A DNA stretch of 52,550 bases from Galbibacter marinus (GTDB lineage: Bacteria; Bacteroidota; Bacteroidia; Flavobacteriales; Flavobacteriaceae): positions 1 through 52,550 of the forward strand of contig NZ_AMSG01000021.1 of NCBI RefSeq assembly GCF_000300875.1, in the 5' to 3' direction. This document shows, one piece after another, positions 44,766 to 52,550 of this stretch. Both the position numbers and the translations under genes were made by a program. A model generated the notes under the pieces. The model saw nothing but the letters and a program-made list of their open reading frames with translations. It did not search any database and was not told where the DNA came from. The first letter of the stretch is position 1; each line of letters opens with the position of its first letter.

Positions 44766-45068
44766 AAACAACGATTCTACTGTAGAGTTAAAAGTTTCAT
44801 AGGCTTCAAAAAAGGAAGCATTTTGCCATTTACTTGGCATATTTATCCCAAGCTATGATTATTAACAAAGTAATTTATGTAAGCGGGGAGCTGAAACCAT
44901 AAACTAGAAAAAAATGAGCTCTTTCAATGGTGACATTTTTAATTTCATGTCACAAAACAAGGGTAGATTTTTATCTTTTGTGGATTTAATCATATATTTA
45001 TCAACCCTTTACAATAGGATTTTAATAATTCAGACAATAAAAATATTTTAAAACGTAATAAACGTAAG

Positions 45069-45320
45069 GTGAAGGATCAAAAACTGACGCTCAGCCTTAA
45101 GCATGAAGTTCTTGAGAAAGCCAAAAAATATGCTTCCGATAAAAAAATAAGTTTATCACGAATCATTGAATTTTATCTTCAATCATTGACCTCTGAAAAC
45201 GAAAAAGATGAATTTCAAATTTCTCCTTTTGTAAAAAGTATTTCAACAGGAACAAGCGTTTCCAATGATTTGGATTACAAAAAAGAATATTCAGATTGTT
45301 TAATCGAGAAATACAAATGA
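45069..45320 (+). CDS. DUF6364-like antitoxin
   Basis: An 83-aa protein starting at GTG (KDQKLTLSLKHEVLEKAKKYA), with SDKKISLSRIIEFYLQSL and a C-terminal tail. This is the ribbon-helix-helix VapB-like pattern of DUF6364 antitoxins. Such genes are normally followed by a PIN-domain VapC toxin in ATGA overlap. Here the ATG at 45321 directly after the stop reads MVILDV and then meets a stop, a possible stub of the toxin N terminus. It lies on the plus strand between rmlA and the decayed antitoxin, against the direction of the rml operon. The stretch 44766-45068 before it holds nothing I can identify. Confidence 0.7.
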   Translation: MKDQKLTLSLKHEVLEKAKKYASDKKISLSRIIEFYLQSLTSENEKDEFQISPFVKSISTGTSVSNDLDYKKEYSDCLIEKYK

Positions 45321-45405
45321 ATGGTAATTTTGGATGTTTAACTAGATCAGTATCTACTATGACTGGTTCATATCATCGTTACCTCTTCTTTTTGATCTTG
45401 CACAC

Positions 45406-46269
45406 TTATTCCTTTATCAAACTAAGTAGTCTTTTTCCATATCCGCTCTTTAAAAGAGGTTCAGCCAGTGCTTTCAATTGTTGACTGTCAATATAGCCCA
45501 TCTCATAGGCTGTTGCTTCGATGGAGCCAATTTTAAGACCTTGCCGTTCCTCTATAACCTCAACAAACTGCGAAGCTTGCATTAACGATTCAAAAGTTCC
45601 AGTGTCCAACCAGGCTGTTCCTCTATCCAGAATACTCACTTGGAGCTTTCCTTTTTGTAGATAGGCTTTGTTTATGTCTGTGATTTCAAGCTCCCCTCTT
45701 CTGCTGGGTTTTATTTGTTTTGCTATTTCTATAACATCATTGTCATAGAAATAAATTCCCGGTACTGCATAATTGGATTTGGGATGGCTAGGCTTTTCTT
45801 CAATAGAAACAGCTTTACCGTTTTTGTCAAACTCCACTACCCCGTACCGTTGTGGATCATGAACGTGATAGGCATACACAATTCCGCCTTCAGGGTCATT
45901 GTTTTGTTTAAGTAGTTCACTTAGCCCAGTTCCATAAAAGATATTATCCCCCAGAATCAGTGCGACCTTATCATTTCCGATAAATTCTTCACCAATGATG
46001 AAAGCCTCCGCCAGTCCATTAGGTTGCTCCTGAGTAGCATATTCAAATCGACATCCGTATTTTTTCCCATCACCCAACAAATTGACAAATAACTCTTTAT
46101 CTTGTGGGCTAGTTATGATTAGGATCTCGTTAATTCCGGCACTCATGAGGGTTGAAAGCGGGTAATAAATCATAGGTTTATCATACACCGGCATGAGTTG
46201 CTTACTTACTGCCAGTGTAAGTGGATGTAATCTAGTTCCTGATCCCCCTGCTAATATGATTCCTTTCAT
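45406..46269 (-). CDS. rmlA: Glucose-1-P thymidylyltransferase
   Basis: RmlA makes dTDP-glucose, the first step of dTDP-rhamnose synthesis. It has [75 protein letters not shown] and [19 protein letters not shown] in 287 aa, the normal length. The start is 5 bases after the rmlB stop, so the two are cotranscribed. In complete loci rmlC would follow directly; here an 800-base segment with antitoxin remnants intervenes, and rmlC and rmlD are found beyond it. Confidence 0.96.
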   Translation of the reverse strand: MKGIILAGGSGTRLHPLTLAVSKQLMPVYDKPMIYYPLSTLMSAGINEILIITSPQDKELFVNLLGDGKKYGCRFEYATQEQPNGLAEAFIIGEEFIGNDKVALILGDNIFYGTGLSELLKQNNDPEGGIVYAYHVHDPQRYGVVEFDKNGKAVSIEEKPSHPKSNYAVPGIYFYDNDVIEIAKQIKPSRRGELEITDINKAYLQKGKLQVSILDRGTAWLDTGTFESLMQASQFVEVIEERQGLKIGSIEATAYEMGYIDSQQLKALAEPLLKSGYGKRLLSLIKE

Positions 46270-46274
46270 ATGAT

Positions 46275-47360
46275 TTACTTTATCTTTGTATCGTCCTGTT
46301 GATACTGCTTAATATAATAGTCTTGATAGGCTCCACTGGTGACATGGTCTAACCACTTTGGATTACTTAAGTACCAATCAATAGTTTTCTCCAATCCTTC
46401 TTCAAAAGTTACTGTCGGACTCCAGCCCAGCTCCTTATGTATTTTATTGGCATCAATGGCATAACGCAGGTCATGGCCTGGTCTGTCTTTTACAAAGTTG
46501 ATAAGCTTTTCTGATTCTCCTTGATTCCTGTTCAATCGTTCATCCATCAAAGTACATAATAGTCTCACCAAATCAATATTCTTCCACTCGTTAAATCCGC
46601 CAATGTTATAGGTTTGAGTATTTTCACCTTTGTGAAACACCAAATCTATGGCTTCGGCATGGTCAACAACATACAACCAATCTCTAGTATAGTTACCGTC
46701 CCCATAGACAGGTAAGGGCTCATTATTTATAATATTATGGATAAATAAAGGAATAAGTTTTTCTGGAAATTGACAAGGACCATAGTTGTTGGAACAGTTG
46801 CTGATCACAAAGGGAAGTTTATAGGTTTCTCCATAGGCTCTTACAAAATGGTCCGAACCAGCTTTAGATGCGGAATATGGTGAGTTCGGATCATACGCAG
46901 TTTTCTCCGTGAAATAACCAGAATCCCCTAAACTACCATAGACCTCATCGGTGCTTATATGATAAAATCGTTTTCCTTGCGTATTGTTCTGCCAATTTGA
47001 TTTGGAGGCATTTAAAAGATTTACCGTTCCAAGAATATTGGTGCGTACAAAGGCTAAAGGATCTGTGATAGATCGATCCACATGGCTCTCTGCTGCCAGA
47101 TGGATTATCCCGTCAAATTGTTCTCGTTTAAATAGTTCGTCTATGAAGGCGACATCTGTTATGTCACCTTTTATAAAGTTATAATTAGGTTTACCTTCAA
47201 TATCATAGAGATTTTCCAGGTTTCCGGCATAGGTTAATGCATCCAAATTAGTTATATGATAATCAGGATATTTGTTGACGAACAAGCGTACCACATGAGA
47301 GCCGATAAATCCGGCTCCACCTGTGATTAATATTTTTTTATTTGTTGATTGATGTTTCAT
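46275..47360 (-). CDS. rmlB: dTDP-glucose 4,6-dehydratase
   Basis: RmlB converts dTDP-glucose to the 4-keto-6-deoxy sugar. The SDR signature is [18 protein letters not shown], with [25 protein letters not shown], the active-site [20 protein letters not shown] and [15 protein letters not shown] (Tyr-x3-Lys), and [17 protein letters not shown]. The length of 361 aa fits the family (usually 340-360). It starts 6 bases after the dehydrogenase stop and 5 bases before the rmlA start. Confidence 0.96.
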   Translation of the reverse strand: MKHQSTNKKILITGGAGFIGSHVVRLFVNKYPDYHITNLDALTYAGNLENLYDIEGKPNYNFIKGDITDVAFIDELFKREQFDGIIHLAAESHVDRSITDPLAFVRTNILGTVNLLNASKSNWQNNTQGKRFYHISTDEVYGSLGDSGYFTEKTAYDPNSPYSASKAGSDHFVRAYGETYKLPFVISNCSNNYGPCQFPEKLIPLFIHNIINNEPLPVYGDGNYTRDWLYVVDHAEAIDLVFHKGENTQTYNIGGFNEWKNIDLVRLLCTLMDERLNRNQGESEKLINFVKDRPGHDLRYAIDANKIHKELGWSPTVTFEEGLEKTIDWYLSNPKWLDHVTSGAYQDYYIKQYQQDDTKIK

Positions 47361-47366
47361 ATTTAC

Positions 47367-48632
47367 CTATAATCTTGCGGTTGCTTGTCCTTTAGGGAGA
47401 ACACTTTTAACATCGAATACTACGGTATCTTTACTGGCTTTTAAGACTTCGAGATCTAATTCTAAAAACTGATTATGACCTATAGCCAATACAATAGCTT
47501 CGTAACTATCTGTTAATTGATCGATCAAATCAAGGTTATAATATTTTTTCACTTCTTCCTTATCAGCGTAAGGATCATAAACATCTACTTTCAGTCCAAA
47601 GCCTTGTAATTCTTCGATAACATCGATCACTCTGGAGTTTCTAACATCAGGACAGTTCTCCTTAAAGGTAATGCCCAAAACCAAGGCTTTTGCGTTTTTT
47701 ACAGGTAGCTCACTTTTTACCATCAACTTAACCATCTTATTTGCTATAAACACACCCATATTGTTATTGATTCGTCTTCCGGAAAGAATCACCTGTGGGT
47801 GATAGCCTAATCGTTCTGCTTTATGAGTTAAGTAATATGGATCTACACCAATGCAATGACCACCAACTAGTCCCGGGCGAAAGGGCAGAAAATTCCATTT
47901 GGTTCCTGCTGCTTCCAATACTTCTACTGTATCGATTCCGATACGATCAAAGATCAGGGCTAATTCGTTTATAAGGGAGATGTTAATATCCCTTTGGGTG
48001 TTTTCTATGATCTTTGATGCTTCCGCTACTTTGATACTAGAAGCTTTATGAGTTCCAGCTATAATTATGGTTTTATAGAGGGCGTCAATTATATCGGCCG
48101 TCTCGAGTGTACTTCCCGAGGTGACTTTTACAATATCACGAAGTCTTCTTTTTTTATCCCCCGGATTGATTCGCTCTGGAGAATAACCGCAAAAGAAGTC
48201 TTGATTGAATGTTAATCCACTGACTTTTTCCAATACAGGTACACAGTCTTCTTCGGTACAGCCTGGATAGGTAGTAGACTCATAAATGACAATATCTCCT
48301 TTTGTTAGATGTTTACCTACAGTAGTACTTGCAGCTATTAATGGTGCTAAATCCGGTTGTTTAAAATCATCTACGGGTGTAGGAACGGTAACAATATATA
48401 TGTTTCTGTCTTTTAGGAGTGTTTCATCACTGCTAAAAGTCAAGTTATTTACTTGTTGTAGTTCTTCTTTAGTGATTTCATCGGTTTCGTCATTATGATT
48501 TTGAAGAGCCTTAATGCGTTTTTCCTTGATATCAAACCCAAGAACATCATAACCCTTACCGGCAAACTCTACAGCCAATGGCAAACCTACATAGCCTAAA
48601 CCAATGATACCTATCTTATAGTTTTCAGTCAT
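47367..48632 (-). CDS. tviB: UDP-HexNAc 6-dehydrogenase (TviB/WbpO type)
   Basis: A 421-aa nucleotide-sugar dehydrogenase with KIGIIGLGYVGLPLAVEFAG, VTVPTPVDDFKQPDLAPL, YSPERINPGDKKRRL, KVAEASKIIENTQRDINISL and GLVGGHCIGVDPYYL (catalytic Cys). The close spacing of motifs and the R-x-R-R-L segment are those of the TviB/WbpO group, which oxidises UDP-GlcNAc or UDP-GalNAc to the uronic acid. It is a different subfamily from the WecC protein at 32212, so the region can make two different HexNAc uronic acids. It is the first gene of block B; no clear promoter is visible in the 140 bases upstream. Confidence 0.88.
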   Translation of the reverse strand: MTENYKIGIIGLGYVGLPLAVEFAGKGYDVLGFDIKEKRIKALQNHNDETDEITKEELQQVNNLTFSSDETLLKDRNIYIVTVPTPVDDFKQPDLAPLIAASTTVGKHLTKGDIVIYESTTYPGCTEEDCVPVLEKVSGLTFNQDFFCGYSPERINPGDKKRRLRDIVKVTSGSTLETADIIDALYKTIIIAGTHKASSIKVAEASKIIENTQRDINISLINELALIFDRIGIDTVEVLEAAGTKWNFLPFRPGLVGGHCIGVDPYYLTHKAERLGYHPQVILSGRRINNNMGVFIANKMVKLMVKSELPVKNAKALVLGITFKENCPDVRNSRVIDVIEELQGFGLKVDVYDPYADKEEVKKYYNLDLIDQLTDSYEAIVLAIGHNQFLELDLEVLKASKDTVVFDVKSVLPKGQATARL

Positions 48633-48772
48633 CTACTTTTCGAATAATATTGTAAAAATAGGATTTATAGGTTGAACTTGGTAATAAAGAAATATTAATA
48701 TGCGTTGATAAGTGGATTAAAGAGCACAGCAACTTATTTTATGGCGTTACGTAGAAATACCATTTTCTGGAA

Positions 48773-49387
48773 TTACCTTGCCTTCTTTTCATCCAATATG
48801 TCTCTTAAATCAGTTAAAGGAATTAGGTTTTCAATATTGGACTCGTCTAATTTCACCCACTCAATCCAATCTAACCCCATTGTTACGTCATACTCTCCGA
48901 TTAAACTATCTAACAAAATGTAGATTGCGTTCTTTATATAATCCTCACCATTGAAATTTCTAATATTCAGCTCAATTCCTATCTTGCCGTATCCACCATC
49001 CTGGTACCTAAAGTAAATATCAGAATAGCTAATTTCCAAATCGCCATAGCATATTGCCAGTTCATCTCCGGGAACCCTCTGGCGGAACGCATTAAATTGC
49101 CATTTTTCAATAGTTGGTGCCTTTGCCACAAGTTTCTCCACCAATGGAAAAGCTGCTTTAATACCATCTGTAGAAATGATGAATTCTCTGACCTCACTCT
49201 CACGTATTGGACTGAACTCAAAAACCAAATCAGGATGAACTTTCACTAGGTGAGTTGTCAAGTCATCAAACAACTTTTCTCGAAGGTCAAGATTATCAAC
49301 TTCTGCATAATAGGTTTCTTGATCTTTCAAGAACCAGTTCCAAAATCTATCTTCTTTTGATTGAGTGTTGAACAATGAAAAAGCCAT
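48773..49387 (-). CDS. Hypothetical protein, 204 aa
   Basis: I do not recognise a named family. The soluble, acidic product has an N-terminal helical stretch (DRFWNWFLKDQETYYAE), a middle region with HPDLVFEFSPIRESEVREF, STDGIKAAFPLVEKLVAKAP and QFNAFRQRVPGD, and beta-rich end segments (YKNAIYILLDSLIGEYDVTMGLDWIEW-like pattern). Proteins of this look are common and uncharacterised in Bacteroidetes. It is the last of a set of small minus-strand genes with no evident tie to the sugar operon, and it has about 85 bases of AT-rich DNA upstream. Confidence 0.65.
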   Translation of the reverse strand: MAFSLFNTQSKEDRFWNWFLKDQETYYAEVDNLDLREKLFDDLTTHLVKVHPDLVFEFSPIRESEVREFIISTDGIKAAFPLVEKLVAKAPTIEKWQFNAFRQRVPGDELAICYGDLEISYSDIYFRYQDGGYGKIGIELNIRNFNGEDYIKNAIYILLDSLIGEYDVTMGLDWIEWVKLDESNIENLIPLTDLRDILDEKKAR

Positions 49388-49471
49388 AAATAAAAATAGG
49401 GTTGGAATAAAAGTTAGTGATTTTTCTTTTATAATTATTTAATTAGGTCATAACTAAGGAGCTATCAATAC

Positions 49472-49768
49472 TTACTCGAATTTTTCTTCAATATTCCAAA
49501 GTATTTCGCAGTCACAGTATCCACCATTATCCTGAAACCACTCAATCATTTGATCTGTCAATTTTATTTCTTGCAGTGCGAGGAATCTGTCGGTTAAGGT
49601 ATAGTCGTGTTCACAACCATTGAACTCAAGTTCTGAATCCAAATTATCAAATAGATCAGTGATAGTTTGCTGAGCGAGTGGAAGATTCCTCAAAAACTCC
49701 ATCTTATCTTTTTGTGCTCTTTCTTTATGAAGTTGTCTACGTTGTTGTTTTTCTTCTTTGGGTGGCAT
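49472..49768 (-). CDS. DUF2695-like protein
   Basis: A 98-aa protein. After a Lys/Arg-rich N terminus (residues 1-22) it reads CEHDYTLTDRFLALQEIKL, QMIEWFQDNGGYCDCEILWN and ends EEKFE. The C-x-H and G-G-Y-C-D-C-E cysteine/histidine arrangement is the hallmark of DUF2695, whose role is unknown and which could bind metal. It starts 5 bases after the stop of the small gene at 49774, so the pair is likely cotranscribed. Confidence 0.75.
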   Translation of the reverse strand: MPPKEEKQQRRQLHKERAQKDKMEFLRNLPLAQQTITDLFDNLDSELEFNGCEHDYTLTDRFLALQEIKLTDQMIEWFQDNGGYCDCEILWNIEEKFE

Positions 49769-49773
49769 ATGGG

Positions 49774-49968
49774 TCAGTCCAGAATTTTGTTAATAGAAGG
49801 TTCGTCAACATTTAAGGCTTTAAGTATTGTTCTGGCAAGATCCCTATTACGCCATTTAGAGGCATCAAATACTTTCATTAATCCGCTAACATACTGCCGT
49901 TCATTGACTGTCATACCTTCTAGACCTTCGACTTCACTTGCCTTTTTGAATATTTCTTCGAATTCCAT
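49774..49968 (-). CDS. Hypothetical small protein, 64 aa
   Basis: I do not recognise it. I choose the ATG at 49968 (MEFEEIFKKASEVEGLEGM) over the earlier ATG at 50049 because the first 27 residues of the longer frame read as non-coding sequence. The protein is a helical pair, with VNERQYVSGLMKVFDASKWRNRDLARTILKALNVDE, i.e. an Arg/Lys-rich second half. It sits upstream of the DUF2695 gene. Confidence 0.5.
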   Translation of the reverse strand: MEFEEIFKKASEVEGLEGMTVNERQYVSGLMKVFDASKWRNRDLARTILKALNVDEPSINKILD

Positions 49969-50098
49969 TATGGATAAGTTACTACTCAAATATAAACTAT
50001 TAACTCCTTTAATGTTCAAGACTTGACCGGAAACTATGTTCTTCTGCAAGATGGAATCGGCAACATTTTGCTAATAGTAAAAATCACCTAAGTTCATA

Positions 50099-50419
50099 TT
50101 AACTAATCAAACCCCCGGCATCGTAAATAAGTGTTTTATTTTCATTTACTCTTTTTATAAAATAAGGGTTCTTCAATGTGTTTTCGACTACAAGATCTAC
50201 CCTACATTTAAGTAGCTTCTCTAAACTTTCTTTAAAGTCAAAATAATTATAAAAAGTACCATTAGTTCCGAACGGAAAAAATTTAACCAAAAAATCAACA
50301 TCACTATGAGGTGAAAAATCATCAGTTAGTACGGATCCAAAGACATACATTTTATCCACTTTATGTTGCCTGCATAAAGCTTTAATTTTGTCAATATTGT
50401 CATTAATTAATGAATTCAT
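50099..50419 (-). CDS. MNT-type nucleotidyltransferase (orphan)
   Basis: A 106-aa minimal nucleotidyltransferase with KMYVFGSVLTDDFSPHSDVDFL: the G-S-x9-D-x-D motif of the Pol-beta/MNT family (catalytic Asp pair at SDVDF). MNT proteins usually act as antitoxins that AMPylate a HEPN-domain RNase partner. No HEPN gene follows on the minus strand (49774-50049 encodes another small protein) and none precedes it. It could be solitary, or its partner may have been lost. Confidence 0.8.
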   Translation of the reverse strand: MNSLINDNIDKIKALCRQHKVDKMYVFGSVLTDDFSPHSDVDFLVKFFPFGTNGTFYNYFDFKESLEKLLKCRVDLVVENTLKNPYFIKRVNENKTLIYDAGGLIS

Positions 50420-50814
50420 CGATCAAAATTTTTACCGCATTTTAGTAAACATAGTGTTTAGACCGTGAAAGATAAAACATTTGGAGGTCAGTAGTTAAAC
50501 GATGGCGTCCACCAATGCTTGGGATTTTGATAAGAATGTTTTTTTGTAAGATCACTATGGGTGGATTTATCCCCATGAATTACATTGCATCCGCTAATGA
50601 TAAAACAAATAACACATTGATAATAGGTCAGTTATCTTTATTTTTAGATCATTATTTTGTTGTTATTCAAGCATTTAAACTATTTTTAAACGTATCATTG
50701 AATTAACTGGATTACTTAGCCGTTTAGTTAGTAGCTCCGTTACAAAAACAGCAAGCAGGATTTTCTTTGGCACAACTTTTGTTTTTAGATACTAAAGTTT
50801 AAAAATTGACAATC
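50420..50814. other. 395-bp intergenic region
   Basis: It separates divergent genes. The plus-strand frame at 50515-50706 is hydrophobic and repetitive in composition with no support, and I treat it as a chance frame. AACTTTTG at about 50774-50781 resembles a -7 element with one mismatch and could serve the secreted-protein gene. I see nothing else. Confidence 0.5.
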
Positions 50815-51216
50815 ATGAAAACCAACGTATTATTTATATCGTTCATGTTCTTAATAGTAGGACAGGTATTTTCCCAACATAAGGATCAATGGAAACATAG
50901 CAAGAAGCACTATAAAAAAGAAATGGAAAGACAACGGAAGCATGACAAAAAAATGGCTGAATACCGTAGAGAGATGCAAAAAGATGAAAGGGAGTATTAT
51001 CGAGAACTGGCCAAAAATGAAAGAAAATATTATAAAGAGTTGAGAAAACGGGAACTTGAACATTTGGAGGATTGTGATGCTTGTAATCATGGCTTTTATC
51101 ATAATGACGATTATTATTATGAGCAGGATGTTTATTATTCCCGAAGAACTCGTAGACCCGTTACCGTCGATGCCGAAGTCTTCTTTCGAAACGGGTCGAT
51201 TAGGGTCCAGCTTTGA
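50815..51216 (+). CDS. Secreted highly charged protein
   Basis: I choose the ATG at 50815 (MKTNVLFISFMFLIVG-QVFS) because it gives a clean signal peptide; the frame also contains an ATG at 50806. The mature part is about 115 aa and is unusually rich in Lys, Arg, Glu, Tyr and His: QHKDQWKHSKKHYKKEMERQ, YRREMQKDEREYYRELAKN and DDYYYEQDVYYSR. It ends VDAEVFFRNGSIRVQL. The central part is a long charged helix, likely a coiled coil, with two nearby Cys (HLEDCDACNHG). I know of no function. A strong terminator follows, so it is monocistronic. Confidence 0.75.
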   Translation: MKTNVLFISFMFLIVGQVFSQHKDQWKHSKKHYKKEMERQRKHDKKMAEYRREMQKDEREYYRELAKNERKYYKELRKRELEHLEDCDACNHGFYHNDDYYYEQDVYYSRRTRRPVTVDAEVFFRNGSIRVQL

Positions 51217-51272
51217 TCAACTTTTTCTCCATAACTTTTAAGTAATGGAGCATAATAGCATAAAATTTCCGT

Positions 51273-51310
51273 AAAACAGATTTGGCCCCAAGGGCCGGAT
51301 CTGTTTTTTT
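51273..51310 (+). terminator. Strong intrinsic terminator
   Basis: Stem AAACAGAT (51274-51281) pairs with ATCTGTTT (51299-51306), with an inner GGCCC/GGGCC stem around the loop CAA and a run of seven T to 51310. It ends the secreted-protein gene transcript. The rest of the gap to 51635 holds nothing recognisable; a 49-codon frame at 51390-51539 has no support. Confidence 0.88.
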
Positions 51311-51635
51311 AAACTCCCGATTCCAATTGAAAATCGGATAGGAAGTAATTCAAATTTGTCTGGAAGAACCGAAAAGGCCTAGTTACACAATGATCCCTCG
51401 GGCAGTTACTTTAGCCTTGTTAGATGCAGTGGATTTGTTCTTGTTACCTTCATATGTTCAGACCCATATCGCTACCTCATTCCCTATCCTAATATTTGGG
51501 GAATATTATAAACATGAAGCGCATATATCTAAACTTTAACTCAATTCATTGAAATTAACGATATTTGTAATTGAACAAGTGTTTTAATCGCACTTAATGT
51601 ATAAACAAATCATTAATTGACATTAATTTCAAACC

Positions 51636-52307
51636 ATGAAAACCATTTATTCCCTTTGCTTTATTTTAATTGTTTTAGCCTCTTGCACGAGTCAACAAAC
51701 AGAAAGTCTGTTTAATGGAAAAGACTTAACCGGATGGCATGTGGATGTGCCGGATATGGATAACAACCCGGAAGCTATAAATCCTTTTATAGTTCGGGAC
51801 GGTAATTTGGTAAGTTTAGGAAATCCTCAAGGACATCTTATCACAGATAAATCCTATGAGAATTATAAATTAGATGTTGAATATCGGTTTGCAGGTGAGC
51901 CTGGGAACTGTGGCGTACTTGTTCATGCTTCTACCCCACGGGTTTTATATGGAATGTTCCCAAAATCAATTGAAGTTCAGATGCAACATGGCGATGCCGG
52001 TGATTTCTGGTGTATCGGAGAAAACATCAAAGTTGACAACATGGTAGAGCGTCGCGGACCTAAGGAAAGCTGGGGTGTTATAGAAGGCAAAAAGAGACGT
52101 ATCAAAAACCTAACTGATAATTCAGAGAAACCCTTAGGAGAATGGAATCACATGACCATCGAAGTTAAAGCTGATTCCGTTCGTGTATGGGTTAATGGCG
52201 ATCTTGTCAATGAAGGATACGAGGCTACAGCCCAAAAAGGACAAATTGCAGTCCAGGCGGAAGGTTCAGAAGTTGAATTTAGAAAACTGGAGTTAACTCA
52301 GTTGTAA
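51636..52307 (+). CDS. DUF1080 lipoprotein
   Basis: A 223-aa lipoprotein (FILIVLASC, Cys17) with one DUF1080/3-keto-disaccharide hydrolase-like domain of concanavalin-like jelly-roll fold. It has the opening ESLFNGKDLTGWHV, FIVRDGNLVSLG, YKLDVEYRFAGEPGNCGVL, SIEVQMQHGDAGDFW, WNHMTIEVKADSVRVWVNG and GQIAVQAEGSEVEFRKLEL. These match PF06439. Members act on glycosides in the periplasm or at the cell surface and are common in Bacteroidetes sugar-utilisation loci. It has its own upstream region; GATATTTG at 51562-51569 is a near match to a -7 box. Confidence 0.88.
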   Translation: MKTIYSLCFILIVLASCTSQQTESLFNGKDLTGWHVDVPDMDNNPEAINPFIVRDGNLVSLGNPQGHLITDKSYENYKLDVEYRFAGEPGNCGVLVHASTPRVLYGMFPKSIEVQMQHGDAGDFWCIGENIKVDNMVERRGPKESWGVIEGKKRRIKNLTDNSEKPLGEWNHMTIEVKADSVRVWVNGDLVNEGYEATAQKGQIAVQAEGSEVEFRKLELTQL

Positions 52308-52358
52308 GCACACCCTAACACAAACAACTCATAGGCATTGAATCTAGATTTTCAAGGT

Positions 52359-52499
52359 ATGGCCAAGAATAAAGGCATTAGTGGTAATAAGAGGTGTACT
52401 AGAATGGATACAGATGTACAAGGTGGATTTAGAAACAACAATAAAGCTGCTGTTCTCGAGAGTTCAAGACATAATAAAGGATGTATAAGAACACAATAG
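52359..52499 (+). other. Short open frame, 46 codons, doubtful
   Basis: The frame from ATG 52359 to TAG 52497-52499 encodes a Lys/Asn/Arg-rich peptide (MAKNKGISGNKRCTRMDTD onward). It has no family signal and the composition could be that of non-coding DNA. I list it only so that the end of the window is described; it may be the start of sequence belonging to the next region. Confidence 0.15.
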
Positions 52500-52550
52500 C
52501 AAGAATTTCAATAATATTTGACACTATCCCAGGAAGTGTGTAAGTTTTAA

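Noticed and set aside
50515-50706. Plus-strand frame of 63 codons in the right flank
   Set aside because: Hydrophobic and without family resemblance; in an AT-rich intergenic region and probably chance.
51390-51539. Plus-strand frame of 49 codons between the secreted protein and the DUF1080 gene
   Set aside because: No support beyond being open; no homology or promoter signal.

Overview
The window comes from a Bacteroidetes chromosome, most likely a flavobacterium. The evidence is AT-rich DNA, weak or absent Shine-Dalgarno sequences, promoter elements of the TAnnTTTG type (clean copies before 8765, 12358, 26216 and 28935), secreted proteins cut before a Gln, and a DUF1080 lipoprotein and Bacteroidetes-style transposase remnants. 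Most of it is one large surface-polysaccharide region (about 9.7-48.6 kb) set between ordinary chromosomal genes.

Left flank (1-9.7 kb): a small unknown gene, a two-gene minus-strand pair (a two-helix membrane protein with a SHOCT-like motif, and a WG-repeat protein), a broken DDE transposase abutting an unknown gene, the sbcD-sbcC DNA-end nuclease pair, an outer-membrane beta-barrel gene with a good terminator, and an XRE helix-turn-helix remnant with no usual start codon.

Polysaccharide block A (9.7-26.2 kb): a minus-strand pair (O-antigen ligase-like protein and WcaJ-type initiating sugar transferase); a very AT-rich plus-strand cassette (glycosyltransferase, Wzx flippase, Wzy-like polymerase, beta-helix lipoprotein, second ligase/polymerase-like protein); and a tightly packed minus-strand nonulosonate operon (4,6-dehydratase, LegC-type aminotransferase, NeuD-type acyltransferase, GT2-like protein, NeuB-type synthase, PtmE-like guanylyltransferase, CMP-sugar synthetase, Capsule_synth-like transferase). 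The expected hydrolysing 2-epimerase (LegG/NeuC) is not in the window.

Junction (26.2-30.7 kb): a 0.9-kb non-coding stretch ending in three stacked inverted repeats, a WecA/MraY-type initiating transferase, and then an insertion made of an internally deleted IS1634-like transposase and a 514-aa reverse transcriptase of the Abi/UG (defence-type) kind. The 3' end of the wecA-like gene and the sequence behind it are duplicated on the far side of the reverse transcriptase. This is the most interesting locus of the window.

Polysaccharide block B (30.7-48.6 kb, all minus strand): nucleotide-sugar dehydrogenase (TviB/WbpO type), rmlB, rmlA, rmlC and a C-terminally clipped rmlD for dTDP-rhamnose; a SpsF-NeuB-KdsC-like trio that looks like a second, phosphorylated-intermediate nonulosonate route; an acetyltransferase; Wzy-like polymerase; an unusual GT-B protein; Wzx; WecB and WecC for ManNAc uronate; and a WbuB-type glycosyltransferase. 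It is punctuated by decay: a ugd remnant, toxin-antitoxin remnants between rmlA and rmlC, and a small frameshifted ORF after wecC. With two initiating enzymes, two flippases and several polymerase-like proteins, the region probably makes two different glycans, perhaps an O-antigen and a capsule or glycoprotein glycan.

Right flank (48.7-52.5 kb): four small unknown or accessory minus-strand genes (including a DUF2695 protein and an orphan MNT-type nucleotidyltransferase), a secreted highly charged protein followed by a strong terminator, and a DUF1080 lipoprotein.
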